A DNA stretch of 64,000 nt from Candidatus Alcyoniella australis (lineage in GTDB: Bacteria > Lernaellota > Lernaellaia > JAVCCG01 > Alcyoniellaceae), in the NCBI GenBank assembly GCA_030765605.1, contig JAVCCG010000019.1, positions 14,723 through 78,722 of the forward strand. The letters are read 5' to 3'. The notes under the pieces were generated by a model. It worked only from the letters and a program-made list of their open reading frames with translations, did no database searches and was not told where the DNA came from. The position numbers were made by a program, and so were the translations under genes. This document shows, piece by piece, positions 58,135 through 64,000 of the stretch. Numbering within the stretch: the first letter of the stretch is position 1; every line of letters starts with the position of its first letter.

Positions 58135-58845
58135 ATGCAACGAATCCTCGTACTAAGCGACCTCGAGTCGACACGTGAGCGGCTGATTAAGGCGTTGATC
58201 CGCGCCGGCCACTCGGCGCGAGGGGAGCGCGTATCCGGCATCCAGTGGGTCGAGAGCGCGGCGGGCGCGCCTCCCAGCGCGCTGGTCGTGGACGCGGCCT
58301 ACGGCAACGAGCAGATCGAGATGCGTTTGCGCCGCGTGCGCCACGAGCTGTCGTACCTGGGTTTCAACCGCACCTGGGTGCTGGCCCTGCTGCGGCCCGA
58401 GGACCTGACGGGCCGCGGTCGACTACCCGGGGCCGACGACTTCGCCCTGGCCGGATGCCCGGACGAGGAGATCGCGTTGCGCGTGGCCCTGGCCGAGGGA
58501 CGAATGGGCGGCGGCGCGGCACAGAGCAACATGCGCTTCAGCGAGCTGGTGATCGACCTGGAGAGCTACAGCGTAAATGTCTCGGGCCGCGAGGTCGCGC
58601 TTACCCTGCGCGAGTTCGAGCTGCTCAAGACCCTGGCCTCGTCTCCGGGCAAGGTATTCAACCGCGAGACGCTGCTGGTCCAGGTCTGGGGTTACGACTA
58701 CTTCGGCGGCCAGCGCACCGTGGACGTGCACGTGCGCCGCCTGCGCGACAAGCTCGGGCCTGCGGCGGCCAAGCTGATCCAGACCGTGCGCGGCGTGGGC
58801 TACAAGTTCTCGCCCCCGCCCACGCGCTATCACGAGGGGCTCTAA
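58135..58845 (+). CDS. OmpR-family transcriptional regulator with atypical receiver
   Basis: 236 residues. The receiver-like domain keeps Asp9 and Asp53 (LVVDAAYG) but loses the conserved Lys: GADDFALAGCPDEEI stands where GADDYxxKPF is expected, so phosphorylation may be altered. The C-terminal winged helix is intact (LTLREFELLKTLASSPGKVF, WGYDYFGGQRTVDVHVRRLRDKLG). No histidine kinase gene is nearby. Its stop overlaps the ATG of the next gene by one base. Confidence 0.87.
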   Translation: MQRILVLSDLESTRERLIKALIRAGHSARGERVSGIQWVESAAGAPPSALVVDAAYGNEQIEMRLRRVRHELSYLGFNRTWVLALLRPEDLTGRGRLPGADDFALAGCPDEEIALRVALAEGRMGGGAAQSNMRFSELVIDLESYSVNVSGREVALTLREFELLKTLASSPGKVFNRETLLVQVWGYDYFGGQRTVDVHVRRLRDKLGPAAAKLIQTVRGVGYKFSPPPTRYHEGL

Positions 58846-59285
58846 TGGACGACGGTTTGAAGGTCTTTCTGGCCGGGGTAATGCAGGGCAGCCGCTCCGA
58901 GTTGGTGATCGAGGACCAGGGCTACCGTAGCGAGCTGGCGCAAATCGTAGCCCGGCAGATGCCCGATGCACAGATCTTCGACCCCTTTGCCGACCACCAG
59001 GGATCAGTGCACTACGACGACGAGCGGGCTTGGAACGTGTTCCACGAGCACCTGCAACGCGCCCGCGGCTCGTCGCTGGTAATCGCCTATCTGCCCACAG
59101 CCTCAATGGGCACGGCGATCGAGATCTTCGAGGCCAAGCGCGCCGGAGTGCCGGTGCTGACGGTCACGCCGCTTGATAAAAACTGGGTGGTGCGGCTGTT
59201 CTCGGACCAGGTGTTCGGCGACCTGGATCAGCTCGAACGCTATTTGGCGGACAACGGCGCTCCCTGGTCCAATCCCGAGGCCTGA
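58845..59285 (+). CDS. nucleoside 2-deoxyribosyltransferase-like protein
   Basis: 146 residues, cytoplasmic. VFLAGVMQGSRSE, AQIFDPFAD, a mid helix, VIAYLPTASMGTAIEIFEAKRAGVPVLTV and a C-terminal helix match the nucleoside 2-deoxyribosyltransferase-like (PF05014) pattern, with Glu in MGTAIEI at the usual catalytic position. Some members are nucleotide-sensing domains, so the substrate is open. It is coupled to the regulator gene (TAATG) and overlaps the convergent SGNH gene by 46 bp. Confidence 0.7.
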   Translation: MDDGLKVFLAGVMQGSRSELVIEDQGYRSELAQIVARQMPDAQIFDPFADHQGSVHYDDERAWNVFHEHLQRARGSSLVIAYLPTASMGTAIEIFEAKRAGVPVLTVTPLDKNWVVRLFSDQVFGDLDQLERYLADNGAPWSNPEA

Positions 59286-60211
59286 TCCAGTTGGACGATC
59301 AGCTGCGGGTAGACGATCCGCGCCAACTCGGCGTTGGCCTGCGCGGTGTAGTGCGGGTCGTTGGGTAGGGTCTGCGGACGGAATTTATCCAAATCGAGCA
59401 CCGTCACCGCGCTCCTCTGGCATAGGGACACAGCCCACCCTTCGAGATCAGTGGGCCAACTGTGCGGCCAGATCACCAGCGGCACCTGCGCCTCGCGGCA
59501 GGCCTGAATAAACCGGCCCAGGCGGCTCTTGAATGTGTCGAGATCATCTCGCGCCTTGGACAACACGGTGACCAATTTGATCAGCCCCGAGTAGCGCACG
59601 AGGTTGAGGGTCTGTTTGAAATATCCCGCCTCGATCAGCGAGATGCGCTGAGCGTCGTTGCCGCAGACCTGCAACACGATCAGGTCGGGCTTCAGCGGCA
59701 GGATGCGTTTTTCCAGATAGGGCGGATAATCGAACATGTTGTAGCCGGCCACGCCCGCGTTCCAAACCTCAACCTCGGGATGTCCGGCCAGGGCGAATTC
59801 GTGCTCCAAGCGGGCGGGGAACGCCTCCTCGCGCTCGACGCCAAGCCCCATGGTATGCGAATCGCCCACGCAGACGATGCGAAACGCTCCGGGCTGCTTG
59901 GCCATGCTTCGCTCGCGATCGCGCATCCCCAGGGAGTTGATCTGAATCACCGAGTATGCGGACGCCTCGCCGCTCATACCGCTGTATTCGATCCGTGCGC
60001 CGGGCCGCAGCTCCCATCCGGGCTGCGATCCGTCAGGGGGCACGCGGTACAGCTCGCCGAGCCAGGCCACGCGGATATCGCGGAAGGCGATGTTCAGCGC
60101 GACGTCCGCCACCACCAACACCAGCAGCAGCGTCAAGATGCTGAAGCTGAATCGTTTGAGGCTCAGACGCCTCAGGGCGATCCACGCGCGATTTATCCGG
60201 TTGCTGCGCAT
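59240..60211 (-). CDS. TM-anchored SGNH/GDSL hydrolase
   Basis: 323 residues. TM (~22-40), GDSHTMG with Ser118, CGND for Asn, and NDPHYT for Asp/His. It shares RPGAxxEYSGM, VAGYNMFDYP and the TLPNDPHY end with 60244-61191, so the two arose by tandem duplication. ATG 60211 is chosen over GTG 60217. Confidence 0.83.
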   Translation of the reverse strand: MRSNRINRAWIALRRLSLKRFSFSILTLLLVLVVADVALNIAFRDIRVAWLGELYRVPPDGSQPGWELRPGARIEYSGMSGEASAYSVIQINSLGMRDRERSMAKQPGAFRIVCVGDSHTMGLGVEREEAFPARLEHEFALAGHPEVEVWNAGVAGYNMFDYPPYLEKRILPLKPDLIVLQVCGNDAQRISLIEAGYFKQTLNLVRYSGLIKLVTVLSKARDDLDTFKSRLGRFIQACREAQVPLVIWPHSWPTDLEGWAVSLCQRSAVTVLDLDKFRPQTLPNDPHYTAQANAELARIVYPQLIVQLDQASGLDQGAPLSAK

Positions 60212-60243
60212 CAGCACAGATATTGCACCAAACCTGCGGGCAA

Positions 60244-61191
60244 TTACAGTGCGCCGTCTTGGGACCCGGAGGGAGCTTGCATCAGTTGCTCATAGACGAT
60301 CCGCGCCAGCTCGGCGTAGGACTGGGGCGCGTAATGCGGATCGTCGGGCAGAGTCTGCGGCGCAAAGCCCTCTAGATCGACGATTCGCGCCCCGTGTCGC
60401 TCGGACAGTTCGCGGGTGATCCCCTCGGTCTGCTCGGGAAAACTCTGGACCCAAACCAGGGTTTGCGGCGCGAGTGTGCGGCAGGCGGCCAGAGTCTCGT
60501 CCAGTGCCTGGCCGTAGCCCTCGAGGTCCTGTTGTTCGCTTTGAAAAAACAGCAGCCCCTTGGCCAGGCCCGAGAACCGCGCCAAACGCATCACGGCCCA
60601 CCACAGCCGCGACCGGGCAGATGCCGCGGGCGTGGCGTCGTTGCCGCAGATCTGCAGCACGATCAGGTCCGGCTCGAGCCGCGTCACGGCGGTGCGCAGA
60701 TAGCGCGGGTAATCGAACATCGAGTAGGCCGCGACCCCGGCGTTGAACACCCGCGCATCATCGCGGCCCACCTCGCGGCAACGCTTTTCAAGTTGCGCGG
60801 GGAAAGCCTGCTCGAGCTCCACGCCCAGGCCCATGGTGTACGAGTCGCCCACACAGGCAATGCGCAGACCCTGGTCCGGCCCGTCCCAGGGCCGCTCGAA
60901 ATCGCGGAATCCCGTTGAGTTGATACGAATCGACGTGGGTTCGAGCCTGCCGAGCATCCCGCTGTACTCGAGCTGCGCGCCGGGCCGCAGCTCGATGTAC
61001 GGCGGCTGTTGCGAGCCGGTGCGCTGGTACAGCTCGTCGAGCCAAGCCACGTTGAGCTCGCGCAGCACCAGTTGCAGCGCCAGATCGACGATCAGCAACA
61101 GCGCCAGCACGGTCAGCAGGTAGAACAGCGGCCTGCGGCGTGCGCGCCGACAAGCGCCGCGCGCGGCCCTTGGTGATCCGAGCTTGCTCAT
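60244..61191 (-). CDS. TM-anchored SGNH/GDSL hydrolase (tandem paralogue)
   Basis: 315 residues. Basic N-terminus, TM (~21-42), GDSYTMG with Ser117, CGND, and PDDPHYAPQ for Asp/His. Catalytic set complete. It is the upstream partner of 59240-60211, separated by 32 nt, so one transcript is likely. Confidence 0.83.
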   Translation of the reverse strand: MSKLGSPRAARGACRRARRRPLFYLLTVLALLLIVDLALQLVLRELNVAWLDELYQRTGSQQPPYIELRPGAQLEYSGMLGRLEPTSIRINSTGFRDFERPWDGPDQGLRIACVGDSYTMGLGVELEQAFPAQLEKRCREVGRDDARVFNAGVAAYSMFDYPRYLRTAVTRLEPDLIVLQICGNDATPAASARSRLWWAVMRLARFSGLAKGLLFFQSEQQDLEGYGQALDETLAACRTLAPQTLVWVQSFPEQTEGITRELSERHGARIVDLEGFAPQTLPDDPHYAPQSYAELARIVYEQLMQAPSGSQDGAL

Positions 61192-61289
61192 TGTCCGTAT
61201 TTACCATCCCGCTTCTACTACGGCCGGCCGCACGCCGCAACACGAGATCAGTAAGGGGGGATAGATGGCACGCGAGCGGACCAAGGTCT

Positions 61290-61356
61290 TATAGCGACGA
61301 TCCTACCCGCGACGGAAGATTGTTGGGGGAAGTAAAGATCGATACATCGGTCTTTT
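61290..61356 (-). repeat. dispersed repeat family A, diverged copy
   Basis: Read on the minus strand it gives ATCGATCTTTACTTCCCCCA, then ACAATCTTCCG and CGCGGGTAGGATCGTCGC, closely following 4198-4246. The palindrome AAAGATCGA-TACA-TCGGTCTTT is at 61334-61355 with one G-T pair. Confidence 0.65.
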
Positions 61357-61377
61357 CCCCACCCCATAGATAAAGGA

Positions 61378-61424
61378 CGCCGGGAACCGTGCCTACTGGG
61401 GCTTTTAGGCGCGGACTCCCGGCG
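61378..61424. ncRNA. strong hairpin in a 478-nt gene-free gap (possible structured RNA)
   Basis: CGCCGGGA (61378-61385) pairs with TCCCGGCG (61417-61424), and inside it CCGTGCCTA (61387-61395) pairs with TAGGCGCGG (61406-61414, one G-T), loop CTGGGGCTTT: 17 bp in all with a small internal bulge. A second perfect hairpin, GTACAGC-AAGC-GCTGTAC, is at 61497-61514. No T-tract follows the first. The gap 61192-61669 otherwise holds only the family A repeat and no convincing gene. Confidence 0.35.
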
Positions 61425-61669
61425 ACCAACCCTAACCGTTGAGAATCACAGAGTAAAGCGGCCAAGCTTAACGAATTCCGTAACCCTCGCCATTGAGTAC
61501 AGCAAGCGCTGTACCAACTGCGGCAGCTCTTTCGCGCTTGATGAAAAACCCGTTGAAAGTCCAGGACTAGCCCGTGCATAAAATTTATCGCACGCCCCCA
61601 AAAGGCCCGGTGTGCGCCGGTCTTGCTTTCAGAAATCTGAGTTTTTAGGTGAAAAACTGTAAGCGAGGC

Positions 61670-61978
61670 TCAGCGGCTGCAGGCGTCGATGCAGACCTGT
61701 GCGCGGCAGTCGTACTGGTCGAAACAATCCTCGATGCAGTCCCAGAACCGGTTGTACGAGTCGCAACGCTCGCGGCACTCGCGCTCGGTATAGTAGCGCA
61801 CGTCCATACCGCAATCGTAGACATCGTCGCACAGATCCGCGCACCAACCGTCGGAATCCCAGTCCCAGGAATCGTCGTCGCTGTAACTCCTATCCAGGTC
61901 CAGATCGCAACTCGAGATCAGCACGGCGGCGGCCAGGATCAGCGTTATCAGCGTTACTATGGCGATGGTTATTCGCAT
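61670..61978 (-). CDS. small Cys-rich lipoprotein with duplicated CX3CX5C motif
   Basis: 102 residues. Signal peptide with lipobox SSC, an Asp-rich spacer (DLDLDRSYSDDDSWDWDSD), then ten Cys in regular helical spacing: CADLCDDVYDC ... CRERC ... CIEDCFDQYDC ... CIDAC. The CX3CX5C unit occurs twice, each followed by CX3C, suggesting two disulphide-pinned helical hairpins. GAGGA lies about 8 nt before ATG 61978. Probably surface-exposed or periplasmic; function unknown. Confidence 0.7.
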   Translation of the reverse strand: MRITIAIVTLITLILAAAVLISSCDLDLDRSYSDDDSWDWDSDGWCADLCDDVYDCGMDVRYYTERECRERCDSYNRFWDCIEDCFDQYDCRAQVCIDACSR

Positions 61979-62117
61979 GGCACGGTCCTCGCACCCATGC
62001 TACCTTAAGATGACAAGTGTGCACAATCGATTTAACCGGGGTCAGACGGAACCGCAACGCGATACTGTCCTACCAGCGACAAGACCGACCTAGGGCATTT
62101 TTATCTGGGAGAGAGCT

Positions 62118-63095
62118 ATGAACAGCGTAAGGATCATCAGAGCGAGCCTGATCGGTTCCCTGCTCGCCGGACTGCTGCTGTTGGCGGCGTTGGCCTGCGA
62201 CGTCGATTGGAACAGCGACAAAGATGATACCGACGAAATCCGTTGCGAGTTCTATGACGATTACGCAACCGTGCAGATGACCGACATCGCCACGGCCACC
62301 AAGCTTAGCAGCGAGGGCGAGGGCCAATATTTGGCAACGCTGAATTGGAATATCGATCCCGACCTGTTCTCCCAACTGGTCGATCAACAGCTTTCCGACG
62401 TCACCTTGACCCTGCGCGGCAGCATCACCAACTCCGGCGATGCCCAGGCCATCTACTCGATCTCGCTGGCCGACAGCCGCTACGGCGACGCCACGTTGAT
62501 CGGCTCGATCACCGTCAACGCGGGCCAGACCTACTCGTTCGCGAGCCCCGATGATTTCAACGAGCCGGCCGCCGATGTGCGCTCGGCCCTCGAGGAGTTC
62601 ATCGTGGTCGAGCCGCACAACGATTGGGACTACGCCACAATCGGACTTTCAACTGCCCAGGGCGCGATCCAGAGCGAGAGCTTCTCGTTGGCAATCAGCG
62701 CCGGCCCGATGTTCTGGCTCAGCAGCGGCGGCTGCGGCTGGTACAACGACCTGGACCTGCCCGAGGGCACCTGGATTGAGGACGCCTGGCTCAACGGCAC
62801 AATCGACAATCTGTCGCAGACCGACTCGGTGGCAATTAAGATATTTACCGTCTACCAGGAATACGATTACAACATGCCGCAGCTGCTCGACAACTTCACT
62901 ATCGCGCCCGGTCAAACCGTGGACCTCGAGGATCGCAGCGCACACTACGGCTCGTCCGAGACCTACGACATCATGGATCTGTTCCTCTACGACTACGGGG
63001 TAATCCTGGCGATGGTGGCGATCAACGAGGCGGAAACCGTGGTCCACGACATCTCGGCCAACGTCGAGGTGATCTACCCCGACTACGAATACTGA
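62118..63095 (+). CDS. lipoprotein, beta-rich, unknown function
   Basis: 325 residues. GGGAGAGAG upstream of ATG 62118. Signal peptide with lipobox ALAC, an acidic linker (DVDWNSDKDDTDE), then two beta-sandwich-like halves (VTLTLRGSITNSGDAQAIYSI and TWIEDAWLNGTIDNLSQTDS look like repeated strands). Divergent from the Cys-rich lipoprotein, 139 nt away. Family not recognised. Confidence 0.65.
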   Translation: MNSVRIIRASLIGSLLAGLLLLAALACDVDWNSDKDDTDEIRCEFYDDYATVQMTDIATATKLSSEGEGQYLATLNWNIDPDLFSQLVDQQLSDVTLTLRGSITNSGDAQAIYSISLADSRYGDATLIGSITVNAGQTYSFASPDDFNEPAADVRSALEEFIVVEPHNDWDYATIGLSTAQGAIQSESFSLAISAGPMFWLSSGGCGWYNDLDLPEGTWIEDAWLNGTIDNLSQTDSVAIKIFTVYQEYDYNMPQLLDNFTIAPGQTVDLEDRSAHYGSSETYDIMDLFLYDYGVILAMVAINEAETVVHDISANVEVIYPDYEY

Positions 63096-63215
63096 GGCGG
63101 CTTCGAGCCGCCACAAAGCTCGCGTAGTACGATGGTCGTAATGCCACGGGCCGCCCCGCGTTGCGGAGATCATCGTTGAACATCGATTACTCGATCTTTA
63201 CCCTCCCACCCCAAG
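63096..63215 (-). repeat. dispersed repeat family A, inverted copy
   Basis: Directly after the stop codon, the hairpin GGCGGCT-TCG-AGCCGCC (63096-63112) leads into the family A core read backwards, ending about 63160. The palindrome-like ATCGATTACTCGATCTTTAC lies at 63182-63201 in the forward direction, followed by CCTCCCACC. The hairpin stem differs from copies 1 and 2 but pairs fully. Confidence 0.75.
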
Positions 63216-63318
63216 CTGCCGCGAGTTTTACCGCAGCTTCCAGCTGCTGATCTTTCAAAATCGGGCCGCGCAATTTATTATCGCCTAACGCAATCCACCG
63301 GCGATCGGGAGGTTCTTG

Positions 63319-64000
63319 ATGATTCGATGGCGCGGCTTTTCTCTGTTGACCTTGGCGGCCCTGCTGCTGTTGACAGTCCCGGCGCTCGCAGCCGACTACG
63401 AGATCTGGCCCGGCGATGCGTGGCCTGTGGACAAGCCGCTGCCCGAGCAAAACTACATCTACCACTTCATGGACAACGAGGGCTTCAGCCAGTCGTGGTT
63501 CATCCTGGTCGACCTGGACGACGGCGGGCTGATAACCGCCAGCGTACTGACCTCGAACATCGGGTTCGGCGACAACAACTGCGGAGTGGAGCTCAACTGG
63601 ATCGAGCCTAACGGCCGCAGCCACTTCGTGCGCGGCGATATCGACTCGGACCTGCTCGATGCGTCCCACGACAGCTTCGACATACGCATCGGCCAAAGCT
63701 ATCTCAAGGGCAAGTACCCGGACTTCAAGTTCGTGGTGGCCGAGAAGAACATGCGCGCCGAGATCAGCTTCAAGATCGAGCTTACGCCCTGGCGTCCAAA
63801 CGGCGGCCGCTGCTATTTCAGCACCGACCGCGAGGACTACTACTACTTCACCGTGCCGATGCCCATGGCGCGGGCCACGGGAACGATCACCCTGGAGGGC
63901 AAGCGCACCACGATCAACGGCCGCGGCTACATGGACTATTCCTTTGGCACGCTGCTGCCCTACAAATACGCCGACCGCTGGCAGGCGCTGCGCAGCCTGG
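63319..64000 (+). CDS. secreted Svf1/AttH-like lipocalin-fold protein (3' truncated by window)
   Basis: 227 codons without a stop run to the window end. GGGAGG precedes ATG 63319 (TTG 63316 is also in frame). Signal peptide ending LAA-DY, then beta-rich sequence: HFMDNEGFSQSWFILVDLDDG, a basic SYLKGKYPDFKFVV stretch and INGRGYMDYSFGT, which resembles the 'GxGYxDHxWG' motif of Svf1/AttH/CrtC-like lipocalin proteins (from memory). Such proteins bind or modify hydrophobic ligands. The C-terminal domain is beyond the window. Confidence 0.7.
   Translation, partial: MIRWRGFSLLTLAALLLLTVPALAADYEIWPGDAWPVDKPLPEQNYIYHFMDNEGFSQSWFILVDLDDGGLITASVLTSNIGFGDNNCGVELNWIEPNGRSHFVRGDIDSDLLDASHDSFDIRIGQSYLKGKYPDFKFVVAEKNMRAEISFKIELTPWRPNGGRCYFSTDREDYYYFTVPMPMARATGTITLEGKRTTINGRGYMDYSFGTLLPYKYADRWQALRSL

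Noticed and set aside
61464-61479. AAGCTT and GAATTC close together (AAGCTTAACGAATTC) suggesting vector or polylinker carry-over
   Set aside because: The surrounding sequence has genome-like composition and the neighbouring repeat is shared with other sites in the window; coincidence is more likely.
61480-61576. Plus-strand frame with zinc-ribbon-like CTNCGSSF, ending at a TAA
   Set aside because: No start codon is in frame upstream and the minus frame is equally open; possibly a decayed gene end but not supportable.

Overview
The window is GC-rich, gene-dense DNA from a Gram-negative bacterium. It encodes many signal-peptide and lipobox proteins, a BamD-like outer-membrane assembly lipoprotein and an outer-membrane barrel candidate. 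Asp-rich linkers such as GDDDDPSGDDDD, the Bat operon, HEAT and HD-GYP-like proteins and many Cys-anchored lipoproteins suggest an uncultured deltaproteobacterial-grade lineage (Myxococcota, Desulfobacterota or Lernaellota-like). That placement is inference only. No rRNA, CRISPR array, phage or complete IS element was seen.

Layout. 0-9.4 kb: an Agl23-like GT-C membrane protein, secreted and lipoproteins, a NUDIX hydrolase, a TM-anchored SGNH hydrolase and a HAD phosphatase. 9.4-15 kb: an AI-2E/PerM permease, a small gene hidden by an in-frame TGA that I read as a selenoprotein, an HD-GYP-like/HEAT protein pair sharing an N-terminal module, and a YacP-like NYN nuclease. 15.1-24.5 kb: a complete MoxR/Bat operon (BatD-like, MoxR, DUF58, second BatD-like, BatA, BatB, BatC, BatD, BatE). 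24.5-26.5 kb: BamD-like lipoprotein, NTF2-like lipoprotein and TPR protein. 26.6 kb: selC, tRNA-Sec(UCA). 27-40 kb: Gfo/Idh/MocA oxidoreductase, PIG-L deacetylase, Fe-S-type flavodoxin, and a run of SGNH hydrolases and GT-C glycosyltransferases on the minus strand. 40-49.7 kb: HEAT/beta-helix lipoprotein, GT-C-like protein, B12-binding radical SAM enzyme, NodU-type carbamoyltransferase, SGNH hydrolase and another GT-C protein. 49.7-55.9 kb (minus): ugd, UDP-xylose synthase, galE, lepA and lepB in one tight operon. 55.9-64 kb: SGNH hydrolases, an atypical OmpR-type regulator with a deoxyribosyltransferase-like partner, Cys-rich and other lipoproteins, and a truncated Svf1/AttH-like lipocalin gene.

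Themes. (1) Surface glycan and envelope biogenesis dominates: eight TM-anchored SGNH proteins, seven GT-C-type polytopic proteins, nucleotide-sugar enzymes, a carbamoyltransferase and a PIG-L deacetylase. Together they could build and decorate an extracellular glycan. (2) Selenocysteine: selC and a selenoprotein gene with a bSECIS-like hairpin lie in the same window. (3) Two dispersed palindromic repeat families occupy the intergenic gaps. One has terminal hairpins whose stems change on both sides while staying paired; the other is MITE-like with CTAG-ended inverted repeats.
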